DNA from: Charina bottae
Lineage: Eukaryota; Chordata; Lepidosauria; Squamata; Charinaidae
NCBI GenBank assembly: GCA_023362775.1
Contig: JALMGJ010000011.1
Location: 25,281,501 to 25,345,500 of the forward strand
Direction of reading: 5' to 3'
Length of the DNA: 64,000 nucleotides
Shown: positions 34,633-44,808 of the stretch, piece after piece
How positions within the stretch are numbered: the stretch's first letter is position 1
Layout of the letters: each line of letters starts with the position of its first letter
Made by a program: the position numbers and the translations under genes
Notes under the pieces: model-generated
Databases searched by the model: none
Seen by the model: only the letters and a program-made list of their open reading frames with translations
What the model was told of the DNA's origin: nothing

Positions 34633-35256
34633 CAGTAGTGCTTAAAAGTCTGTGAGCCCTTTTGAATTTTCAGTATTTCTGCATAAATGTGACCTAAAAT
34701 GGGATCAGTTCTCCATACAAGTCCTAAAACTAAAGAGAACCGAATTAAACAAATGAGTCACAAACATTATACTTCTTCATTGATTTATTAATCTAAGTTA
34801 TATGCGCCACTATCTATGTTCATGGTATTTCCTTTGTTTCTTTAATTTCATTGTTCTATTCTTCAAATTCTTTATTATATTGAGCTATCAACCCATCTAG
34901 ACCTGGTACTTTTCCTATTTGTTATTGACGCTATTCCTCCTTATACAGATTTTAAGTGTCTTAGATTTTACAGGAAACACATGTTCAAGACAGTATGTAA
35001 TGTTACGCTACAGCTAATGATTTACACTATGTGTAGACTAACAAGCTTGAATGTCTTTTAACATTTAAACAAATCCGTCACAAACATTATACTTGTTCAT
35101 TTATTTAGCAAGTATAATGTCTGTGACACATTTGTTTAACAAGGTTCTCTTTATCTAGTTTTAGGGCTTGTGTGGAGAACAGATCACTTTTTCGGTCACA
35201 GTTATGTAGAAATGTTTGGAAATTGAAAAGGGTTCAAAAACTTTTAAGCACCACTA
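34633..35256. mobile_element. Mariner/Tc1-like MITE with imperfect ~60-bp inverted ends, internally interrupted
   Basis: The left end CAGTAGTGCTTAAAAGTCTG continues for about 60 bp as the imperfect complement of the right end (..AACTTTTAAGCACCACTA). The inside contains a 200-bp L1-like block also found at 35565-35790, and repeated CACAAACATTATACTT segments at 34761 and 35081. No transposase frame. Confidence 0.65.
34862..35060 (-). repeat. Direct repeat 1 (L1 RT relic)
   Basis: About 200 bp similar to 35565-35790. The minus strand resembles the L1 GKAPGPDG motif (decayed here). Confidence 0.6.
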
Positions 35257-35564
35257 TATTTCATCCTTTTTTCTAAAGTTGCAGTATATATTATTTTTAC
35301 TTCTATGCCACTTCAGTCCAGAGACTCTAAGCAGATAGCAGCACCTTAATAAAACCTTTTTTTTCAATAAAGGTACATTCAAACATCCCCCCAGATTACG
35401 TGCTGTGTTTTTCATAATTTTTATTACAGATTTTAATTACAATAGTAAAAGCAGATACAAATTAAACTCAGAGAGGAAAGAAAAAAAAGAAAGAAAAAAG
35501 AATAAAAGGTGCAAAGAAAGAAAAAGAAAAGTAAGATTCATCATATTTCTCAATGGTCTTAACA

Positions 35565-35790
35565 GTTATTCTTCACATTCCTTGTTATATTGAGCTATCA
35601 ACCCATCTGGACTTGGTGCTTTTCCTAATTTGATTTGTTATGGATGCTATTCCTCCTTGTAAAGTTTTTAAATGTCTTAGAAGTGTTAAAGGAAACCCAT
35701 GTTCAAGACAGGAAGCAATTTTATGCTACAGCTAATGATTTACACTATGTGTAGACTAACAAGCTAGAATGTCTTTTCTTGCAAATTCTT
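35565..35790 (-). repeat. Direct repeat 2 (L1 RT relic)
   Basis: The minus strand reads LGKAPSPDGLIAQYN, the L1 RT entry motif. Two copies of the same L1 piece 700 bp apart suggest a local duplication or two insertions. Confidence 0.6.
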
Positions 35791-36264
35791 TAAGGCTGCT
35801 TTTAATAAAGAATTATAGGCTCTCTTTGCTATTCAATTAATTCAACAAAAACTATGCTATATTTATTTTTGACATCATAAAGAATGTTGAATAGGAATTG
35901 GTGGTAATTCTTTACATGTAAGAAATGTAACGTAGGTGTGAGAAAATTAGCTCCCACCATGGTCTGAAACTGTCATTCTATTGCTATAGATGGGGTTAAT
36001 GCCCATATAATTGCTAAGATAAGTTTAGGCTGATAATTGTGAGGGAAGAAAGCATATGCCCCTTTGACTCTAATTCCAGGAATAAGAATTAATCAAAACC
36101 TGGAGATGTTCATAAAAATGAATAACTATCTATGGAATAATAAATCAACACTTAATAAAGAAAAGAAATGTATTGCCAATATGTGGTACTTGTAAAATGT
36201 TTAATTTTTATTTTTTCCCAAGAAGAAGCCTGGAAAAGAATAGTTTTCAGCAAGTTGGTCAACA
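35791..36264. other. Intergenic, unassigned
   Basis: Nothing recognised. Confidence 0.4.
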
Positions 36265-36490
36265 TTTTTGGAAATTGGCTGTTGTGGGTCTTCCGGGCTG
36301 TGTGGCCGTGTTCTGGAAGTTGTTCTGGAAGACATATGAATTATCCAAAAATTTAGCAACCCTTTTACAGACCCACATCAGACAGACTCCATCACACATC
36401 AAAGACTCAGGACAAAATCAGCACCCTAAAACTCAACCACACAGACAAACTGGTCAGCTTTGACGTGATATCTCTGTTTACCAAGGTACC

Positions 36491-36946
36491 TGTTAGGGTT
36501 TGATAAACCCAGGAATTTACTTCTAGATATAAATTATACAGAGAGGCTTGATTTCTAGGTAAAAGGTGAAATATTCTGCACAGTCACCCAATTAGCAGCC
36601 ATTGTTGTAGGAATGATGTGTCATGTGTGACTTATTCAACAGGTGCTTAGAGTTAAGTTGGGTGTGGTAGTTAATGAGATTGACCTATAATGTGATTGGT
36701 CAGTTTGACTATAAATGCAGAGATATTCTGTATTCCATTTTATTCCCATTTTTACCTCGTGAAAGCTGTATCGTTGATGGTGTATCATTTGTTACCTGTG
36801 GAAGTGATCTGTAAATACGTATGTATATAAAGTAAATAGGATATTTGATATAACTTCTGTTTGGAGTCTATTTACTGCATAGTACTTGGATCACTGGTGC
36901 CTAGGAGAGAGGCAGGCCGCTCCATCTCCGTGCGCTCCCTCCGACA
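36491..36946 (+). repeat. 5' LTR of the defective copia (456 bp)
   Basis: TG..CA form: TGTTAGGGTTTG to CTCCGACA. A TATAAA at 36710-36715 is a plausible core promoter. The opposite LTR (40047-40502) has the same length and I count six substitutions by eye, so the insertion is fairly recent. Confidence 0.93.
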
Positions 36947-36961
36947 GGGTTACGGGCCCAG
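36947..36961 (+). promoter_or_regulatory. Putative primer binding site, half-tRNA(iMet) type
   Basis: GGGTTACGGGCCCAG directly follows the 5' LTR. It is complementary to the anticodon-arm region of initiator tRNA-Met with one mismatch (C for T). The Drosophila copia element is known to prime from this internal tRNA site. The second, unrelated copia here has the same sequence at 48868-48882. Confidence 0.65.
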
Positions 36962-37210
36962 AGGCGGCAGAGACGCCATAGACGACGGAAGGCTTTGCAC
37001 TGGCTGTGGATCAGTGGATCGTGTGCAGTCTGTGAGCTGGAAGCTTTGGAAGCCTATCCAGGAGTCGTGTGGCTATTTGGAGTGATTTGGTGCTTTAACA
37101 GGCTCCGTGTCTGCGTGTGTTTCTTCTACGCTTGTTTTGCAGCTGGAGGACGTTCTGATAAGGTCTGTGTCTTTAATCATCGGTGTCTGCCCAGAAGGGG
37201 CTGAAGACAG

Positions 37211-39875
37211 ATGAGCACAGCGAAGATGTTGCCGGCAGTCGGGGGAGGATTTCCTCTGGAGAGACTGAATGACAGTAATTATTCGTCATGGGCATATAAA
37301 ATGGAAATGTATCTTCGGCGTGAAGGGCTTTGGAGGAGTGTACTTTGCCCTGAACCAGACCTGGAAGATGAAGAAGTTTCTTTAAAGGACGATAGAGCAT
37401 TGGCAAGCATAATTTTATGTCTGGAAGATAGCCAATTGTGTTATGTTAGAGACTGTCAGTTAGCCTATAAGTGTTGGGAAGCTTTAAAGAATGTTTATCT
37501 AAGAAGCTCACCGTTATGTAAGGTTTTACTAAGAAGGCAACAGTGTACTAACGTAATTAGTGCTAAGCAAAGCAGTGTTTCTGTTAAGGAATGTTCTGAT
37601 AAGAAACTGAAGCCGAAGGCTAAGCTGAAAATTTCCAAGCCGGGAGACGCTGCACAGCTGTCTTTAATTAGTTCAAGTGAAGAACAAAATTTAAAGGGAC
37701 CATTTCTAATTGACAGTGGGGCTTTTCAGCATATAGGAAATAACAGACAGATGTTTAAGAGTTTTATGCAAGCTGATAGAGATCATGTTACTCTTGCTAA
37801 TGGAAGCATTGCATCTGTGACTGGTAAAGGATTTGTATATGTACCAGGGTTAAATATTGAATTATCAATGTTGTGTGTACCTGAACTGGAGTACAATATA
37901 ATTAGTGTGTCACAATTGGATAAACAGGGTTATACTGTACAGTTTGGTAATAATGAATGTATTGTTATGAAAGATAACAATGTTGGTGGCAAAGGTATTT
38001 TGCAAAACTGTCTTTATGAAATTGTACAAGCCAGGACAAGCAGCAGCCATCATGGTTTAGCTACGATTAATAAGCCAACACATGATTCGTGTGCGCATCT
38101 GTGGCACAGGAGGCTTGGACATCCGAGTTTCAAAGTGATTGAAAAGATGTCAGAAGCAAGTTCTGGAATGGAATTGAAAAAGTGCCAAGTGTATTTGGAT
38201 TGCACAGCTTGTAAGGTTGCAAAGTCAAAGGGGTTTCCTGTGAGCAAATTCAGTGATAGGAAGTCACATAAATGTTTTGAATTAGTTCACGCTGACTTAA
38301 TTGGTCCATTACCAGCTTCAATAGGGGGTGCTAAATATGTTTTAGTCATTGTAGATGATTACACTAGATTTGGGTTCTGTTACCTATTGAAAGCTAAAAG
38401 CCAAACATTTGAAAAGTTTAGGAACTAGGTGCAGTTTCTGGAACGTAGGTATAGCACAAAGGTGTGTAGTTTACAAACTGACCAGGGTACAGAGTTTCTG
38501 AGTGGGAGTTTTCAGCAATGGCTCCGTAGAAGGGGCATTGTGCATAGGAGAACTAAACCACATAGTTCAGCTGAGAATGGCGTGGCTGAACGTAGGAATT
38601 TGGCATTGCAGACAGTGAAGGATTCACTCATTGCTGACTCAGGGTTATCAAGAGGATACTGGGGAGAGGCAATATTAACTGCTAATTATTTAATTAACAG
38701 GTTATGGAGTGTGTCTGTAAATCAAACTCCATATTATATGTTATATGGCAAGAAGCCACCATTAGCTCATTTGAAGGTGTTTGGGTGCACTGCCTATGTT
38801 CACGTGCATAAGGAGGTACGTAGGAAAGGACAGGCAAAAGCACAGAAGCTGACGTTTGTGGGGTATGAGCCAGGGACCAAGGGATATAGGTTCACTGATG
38901 GCAGGAAAGTTGTTATCTCTAGGTCAGCAAGTTTTAGTGAGCACAGCAATTGGAAGAGATTACACGGGAGTAGTGAGGTTTATCTTCCTAGTCAGAGCAG
39001 TTTTGAGTTTTCAGAGCGGACAGATGCCACTGATGTGATTAAGAAGGAAGAGGAATTAACTCCTAGTGTGCCAATGATGCAGGGTGCTACAGTATTGCGT
39101 AGATCTGAGAGAGTTAACAAGGGCATACCACCTCAACGTTATACACCAGGTGATGTAAAAGTGTGTTTTATTGATTATGAACCTCGTAATTACAGGGACG
39201 TATTGAAGTTGCCACAACCCGAGCAGAGTAGATGGAGAGCTGCTATGGATGTGGAAATGAAAGCCATTAATTCTCATAAGGTTTTCAAATCTACTAGGCT
39301 GCCTGAGGGGCATAGAGCAGTAGGCTATAGATGGGTGTATAAGAAGAAAACCTAGTGAATGGTGATATACAGTATAAGGCTAGGTTGGTAGCACAAGGTT
39401 TTTCCCAGATAAAGAATCAGACTTATGATGAAGTTTTTGCACCAACGCTAAGAGGGGAGACATTTAGGTTTGCCTTAGCAATGGCAGCAGCTGGGAATTG
39501 TGTAGTATAGCTGACCCATGTCTGTATGTAAAGCAATGTGAAAATGATGAACAGATTTTGCTTTTGATGTTTGTAGACGATTTGTGTCTTATAGCGAAAG
39601 ATCAAAGCAGGGTAATTGAATTTACTGAAAATCTGAAACAGCACTTTGATGTCAAAGATCTGGGAGAAATTAAGAATTACCTAGGCATGGGTATTCAGAA
39701 GGTTGATGGGGGTTATGTTCTAGAGCAGCGGAAGAAGATTGAAGCACTGCTAAGAGAGAACAATATGGAACAGTGTAAAGAAGTTTCAACCCCGATGACA
39801 ACAGATTTTGTCATGACAGAGACTGGAAACGATGACCAAACTTCATGTGATCAAGAATATGTGATCAGTCAATAA
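37211..39875 (+). pseudogene. Copia gag-pol pseudogene
   Basis: Pieces in order: shortened gag (LERLNDSNYSSWAYKMEMYL), protease with LIDSGAFQH, pre-integrase (LWHRRLGHP, CTACK), integrase core interrupted by TAG at 38426-38428 then continuing (QTDQGTEFL, NGVAERRN), and an RT start. Lesions: the stop at 38426, a 1-bp loss near 39350 compared with the copy at 1-1190, a deletion of about 125 bp at 39510 between two GTGTAGTA repeats, and loss of RNase H near 39875. The zinc-knuckle part of gag is missing. YVDD equivalent FVDDL is kept at 39570. Confidence 0.9.
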
Positions 39876-40046
39876 TTGGAAGTGTATTGTATTGTATTGA
39901 TTTGCAATATTGTCCATCTGAGTGTAATGTAGCAGATGTGATGACAAAGCCTCTAAGCATAGAGAGACATAGGATGTGTATATCTCAAATGTGTATGTCT
40001 TCTATTCTGTACAATTGAATGTATTATCTATTGTAAGTTGAAGGGG

Positions 40047-40502
40047 TGTTAGGGTTTGATAAACCCAGGAATTTACTTCTAGATATAAATTATACAGAGA
40101 GGCTTGATTTCTAGGTAAAAGGTGAAATATTCTGCACAGTCACCCAATTAGCAGCCATTGTTGTAGGAATGATGTGTCATGTGTGACTCATTCAACAGGT
40201 GCTTAGAGTTAAGTTGGGTGTGGTAGTTAACGAGATTGACCTATAATGTGATTGGTCAGTTTGACTATAAATGCAGAGATATTCTGTATTCCATTTTATT
40301 CCCATTTTTACCTCGTGAAAGCTGTATCGTTGATGGTGTATCATTTGTTACCTGTGGAAGTGATCTGTAAATACGTATGTATATAAAGTAAATAGGATAT
40401 ATGATATAACTTCTGTTTGGAGTCTATTTACTGCATAGTACTTGGATCACTGGTGCCTAGGAGAGAGGCAGGCCGCTCCATCTCCGCGCACTCCCTCCAA
40501 CA
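40047..40502 (+). repeat. 3' LTR of the defective copia (456 bp)
   Basis: Preceded by the purine tract GAAGGGG at 40040-40046. Same boundaries as the 5' LTR. Confidence 0.93.
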
Positions 40503-41270
40503 GTACCAGTAAGGGACACGCTGGCACTCATCAAGCAAATCTTCCCAGAAGACATTACAGGTTTATTTCAACACTGCCTAACAACTAGTTACTTTCAATG
40601 GGAGAATGAGTTCTACGAACAGATGGATGGCGTTGCCATGGGAAGCCCCCTGAGCCCAGTCATAGCAAACTTTTACATGGAACATTTTGAAAAACAGGCT
40701 TTGGAATCGGCACCCATTACACCAACAGTCTGGTTCCGGTTCGTGGATGACACCTTCGCAATTTGGAGTCATACTGAAGAAGAACTGGAGAAATTTCTGG
40801 ACCACCTAAACGGCATCCACCCCAATATACAATTCACTATAGAAAAAGAAACTGACAGCAAACTTCCATTTTTAGATACGCTGGTCATACGCAAACCAGA
40901 CCTCAAACTAGGACACAAAGTATACAGAAAACCCACCCATACAGACCGGTATCTGCACAAAAATTCCAATCATTACCCACGACAAAAGAGAGGCATGATC
41001 AAAACCTTGGTGGATCGTGCTAATCGAAACTGTGAAACCCAATTTCTCAACAATGAACTTAACCATCTGAATTGGGTCCTACAGGCGAATGGCTATTACA
41101 AGAATGAAATAAAAAGAGCCGTCAAACCAAGAAAACAACATCCAATTGAAAAAAACAGCCCCCAACAAACAAAGTATTCCTGCCCTACATCAAAGGAGTC
41201 ACTGACCGCATGGGAAAACACAACTTTCAAACAGTCTTCAGACCCACCAGGAAAATATAACAAATGCTAA
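40503..41270 (+). pseudogene. PLE reverse transcriptase, 3' part (split by copia)
   Basis: Frame from 40508 through MDGVAMGSPLSPVIANFYME (RT motif with SPLSP) and FVDDTFAIW (the catalytic Asp-Asp), then LPFLDTLVIRK and the KPTHTDRYLHKNSNH block typical of Penelope-like RTs. A frameshift near 41265 separates it from the endonuclease frame. The first half of RT is at 36360-36490 across the copia. Confidence 0.85.
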
Positions 41271-41761
41271 AATCAGCAAAAGACAAAAGGGACCCCCACA
41301 GCGCTGCAGGAGTATACCGCATACCATGCAGCTGTGGACAAGTATACATCAGAACCACAAAACGAAGCATTCACACCTGGATAAAAGAACACAAAACACA
41401 CTGCAGACTACAGCAACTGGAAAAATCTTCAGTAGCTGAACATGCTCTCAAGCAAACGGGACACAAAATCCTATTTGAAAACACAGAAATACTGGACAAC
41501 ACCAAAAGCCACTACACCAGATTATACAGAGAAGCCATTGAAATTCACAAACACCAGCACAGTTACAATAAAAAAGAAGAAAGTCTAAAAATTAGCAAAA
41601 CCTGGCTACCAGTCCTGAAAAATATAGCCTGCAAAAAGTCAACGAACTCAATCCAACCACCAGGACATGGGAATACTTCTCACAATGAACATGCTAATCA
41701 CGCTCATCAGCCACTCGTTAACATTTCAACACAACAAAAAACCCCACCTAATCTCCTATAA
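41264..41761 (+). pseudogene. PLE GIY-YIG endonuclease frame
   Basis: GVYRIPCSCGQVYIRTTKRS is the GIY-YIG core; the usual YVGQT reads YIRTT, so the conserved Gly is replaced. IKEHKTHCR and the E..LY.EAIEI helix follow. It is in a different frame from RT. Probably inactive. Confidence 0.8.
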
Positions 41762-41845
41762 CTTAGCTCTGTAAATAGAAAACAAACAAAACATTGCCAC
41801 TCTACCTGGGCACAGAGATTTCGCTTCTGTCTGTGCTCCTGCCCT

Positions 41846-41879
41846 CTGAAGATGCTGGCCACAGATGCTGGTGAAATGT
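41846..41879 (+). ncRNA. Hammerhead-like motif in the third PLE
   Basis: CTGAAGA at 41846-41852 and GAAA at 41873-41876. Helix II would rely on G-U wobbles (GCTGGC/GCTGGT) and the cleavage triplet reads GTT, so this copy is degraded relative to the one at 5622. Confidence 0.35.
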
Positions 41880-41981
41880 TAGGAACCACAACTTGCAGAA
41901 CACGGCCACACAGCCCGGAAGACCCACAACAGCCATCGAACTCTGGCCGTGAAAGCCTTTGACAATACGTTTTTGGAAATT

Positions 41982-42129
41982 CTTTTTCTTATATTTTAAT
42001 TTATAGAATTCTTTAGAATTTCCAAACCCACTTTTCCCTATATTTTTATGTTATATGACATTGTAAACAGCTTCATAAGAATACAAAACTTCCTATTTGT
42101 TAATTTTAATAAAGAAATAATTTAAAACA
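41982..42129. other. Spacer before the B/C duplication
   Basis: AT-rich sequence. The duplicated 3' flank begins near 42130. Confidence 0.4.
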
Positions 42130-42456
42130 TATATTCCACAGCATGTAAAAAGCTGTATATGCGAGCCTTTGGAAGAAGCGTTTTGGACTGAGGAGGGTAA
42201 ATGGGACAAAATTCGTTCCGCAATTATTAAATCTATCTTTAAGGTTGCATGGCTGTGTCAGGGGCTGCTTCTGCTGTCTCCTTGTGTTTATGCACAGCCA
42301 CTTTGCTGCTCATTTCTAATAGCGCACTGAAGCCCACCCATGCCTGCACATGAAAACAGGGAGTGCAGCAGTTCCCAAAGCAGCCTTATGACTCTGGAGA
42401 AACATGATATTGTTTTCACAATTATAAAGTACAGCAAAGGGCATCATGCATTAAAA
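42130..42456 (-). other. 3' flank of V2R-C
   Basis: Paralogous to 20818-21144. Non-coding. Confidence 0.7.
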
Positions 42457-43277
42457 TCAACATTTATTTCCAGCGCTAGAGGCCAAGATGGAAAATATCT
42501 CCACCGCCACCGTGTATTTCCCCTTGGTGCTCAAGTAGGTTGGAACAAAGGAGATCCAAACACTGCAGAAGACCAACATGCTGAAAGTGATAAACTTGGC
42601 TTCATTGAACGTGTCAGGTAATTTCCTGGCCAAGAAAACAACTACGAAGCTAGTCAGAGCCAAGAAGCCCAGATAGCTTAGGACGCTGTAGAACATAGTC
42701 ACAGAGCCTTGATTACACTGCAGAATGATTTCTTCCACTACTGAATCCATGTCAGCATCTGGGAAGGGGGGAACGGTTGTCAGCCACGTCATGCAAATAC
42801 CTATTTGAATAAGAGATCAGGAAATGACAATGGAGTTGGACAGTCTCTTTCTCACAAACATTCTCATCTTGGATCCTGGCTTGGTGGCCAGGAAAGCCAG
42901 GACCACGGTGAATGTTTTTGCCAACACCGAAGAAACAGCCACTGCAAAGATGACCCCAAAAGCAGTTTGTTGCAGGAGACATACCACCTTTTCAGGAAGA
43001 CCAATGAATAGGAATGCAGAAAGGAAGCAGAGCAGGAGGGACATGAGGAGAATGTAGGTGAGGTCTCGGTTATTGGCAATGACGATGGGAGTGTTGTGGT
43101 TCTTGACAAATATTCCAAGCACCATCACTGAGACCAAAGAAAACAAAAGAGCAAAGAAGGCTAAACTCGTTCCCAAAGGTTCCTCATAAGACAAAAAGGT
43201 GAGAGTCTTAGGGATACAGAAATCCCGGTTCTTGTTGGGATAGCATTCATCTCTACAGAAGTAACATTGATTACTAT
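42457..43277 (-). pseudogene. V2R-C exon 6, broken
   Basis: 821 bp instead of 905. In-frame TGA after RLSNSIVIS in the third intracellular-to-TM4 region, and the segment between SILASSAG and NKC is deleted, removing the end of helix 7 and the tail. Translation would stop after about half of the helices. Confidence 0.93.
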
Positions 43278-44158
43278 CTGAAAAATACAATGTGATCTTG
43301 ATCTTAGGAAGATTTCAATAATACAGTTCAAATCTCAGTGCTATTCTATAACTATACGTACGAATAAACTTCGTTATCATATCCTAAGGTTTGTTCAGTA
43401 CTGATGTTGCAGAAGTGAAAAAATGTAATTTTACTGTGCATTGTGATAAGTCTGATAAAATCATCCAGCCTTTTTTAAAGATTTTGAACATTCTTCTACT
43501 TTGTGTTTTACCTGAAGATTATCTAGTGACCTAGATAATCAAGTAAAACTTCTATATAAAAAGCAAATTTTTCAGCACGGGACATAGTTGATTAATGTGT
43601 GAATTATGTTTCGTAATCTCAGTGAATTGCAGAATTTAAGGTCTTAAATTTTTTGATTCTGGTGGCTTTTTCACCCACCTTAATTTAATTGATCACTATG
43701 TCATCTACAAGGGTTGGGAGTTGGAGACACTGTTTTTTTTACAGTAGTTCCACTCCTTCCTTAGAGGTATTCATAGTCAATGTTGGTTGTGGGAGGAAAG
43801 GTCGAGCCCTTGGACACACCACTTCAGGTGACCTAGGTTTTAGGTGAAACAGTTTAATACCTATATGAATCTCACTGGAGGAAGTAATATATAACATAAT
43901 GCTGTATATGTATGATCTATAAGATAAGTAATCTAATCCTATGGGAAGAGACTCTTTTCCTAGCTTCAACTGGTATGCCATATGTGGCTTCTCCTTTAAA
44001 TGGCAGGTGTTCACAATGACCTCTCATATCCTGGCCATCTGACACGTGGGCTGTGGTAATGTACTCAACTTATACCCATTCCTGAAAACCACCCTACTGC
44101 TGGTACAAAATGCAACATCACACTTAATCATTGGTGGAAGCCATTTTATTCATGAAAC
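43278..44158. other. V2R-C intron 5, part next to exon 6
   Basis: Collinear with V2R-B intron 5 (22050-22680), then about 80 bp (44080-44158) repeated at 53545-53588 and 53794-53828 on the other side of the copia. Confidence 0.6.
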
Positions 44159-44736
44159 TATTAGGTGATGGTGGCCTTTGGGGTTTCAGGCTTGAAGTAA
44201 TCCAAACAACCTGTTGTAAGGCTAACAATATCTTTATTGATAGCATAAGGCAATAATGGATGTATAGTGCATTATTGCAAAAAGGAAAAATCAAAGCATA
44301 AGCAGAGTTCCATCACCAGAATGGAAAGAAAACATCATGGTCTGTGCAAAGACCAGGCATAGTTACAGTTCAGATACAAAAGTACATGTAGATAGCAGTC
44401 TACATAAAGAAAGCACATAAGTGAGAATGAATACCCATGGTTCATAGTTCAAATATACCTATGGTCAGAAATCTGATTGGTTAAAATGGGCCAGGCAACC
44501 AGTTCAGCTTCACAGTTGTTGTACTTACTATAAAGCATCACACGATGGCTGTGTGGCGCATTGGCCTTCCCTCGAGCTACAGTTCCCCTGGGAAAAATAC
44601 TTATAAGAATTTGTTTTGGCTAGAAGGGCACCTGGTGTTTACGAACAGAATATTTCCACTTTCAGGCCAGATTCAGTGAAGAAAATGCCATGCGTTTAAT
44701 TCTGCATAGAATAACTTTTACCAAATAACTTTAACA
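44159..44736 (-). repeat. 3' LTR of the intact-frame copia (578 bp)
   Basis: On the minus strand it begins TGTTAAAGTTATTTGG and ends ATCACCTAATA. The purine tract GGAAGGGG precedes it (44744-44737). Compared with the other LTR it lacks about 9 bp near 44410 and about 36 bp near 44655. Confidence 0.9.
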
Positions 44737-44808
44737 CCCCTTCCGCATGGATTTTCGAAACGCTGTGGGGGAAAACTCATTTCACAGGCACACAGAGACA
44801 CAAATGAT

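Larger units (their letters stand above)
36491..40502 (+). mobile_element. Defective Ty1/copia retrotransposon, complete with LTRs and target duplication
   Basis: 4012 bp, flanked by GTACC at 36486-36490 and 40503-40507. It has two 456-bp LTRs, a primer site just after the 5' LTR and a purine tract before the 3' LTR. The interior lost most of gag including the zinc knuckle, part of RT and most of RNase H, and has a stop codon and a frameshift. It must have moved using enzymes of another element. Confidence 0.93.
36265..41981 (+). mobile_element. Penelope-like element with 12-bp target duplication, interrupted by a copia
   Basis: Direct repeats TTTTTGGAAATT at 36265-36276 and 41970-41981 bound the element. 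Left part 36277-36490, right part 40508-41969. The copia at 36491-40502 splits the RT region (SFDVISLFTKVP, insertion, VPVRDTLALIKQIF). A 40-bp segment near the left end (GGCTGTTGTGGGTCTTCCGG..) recurs inverted near the right end at 41900-41935. This PLE subfamily differs from the one at 4682. Confidence 0.88.
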
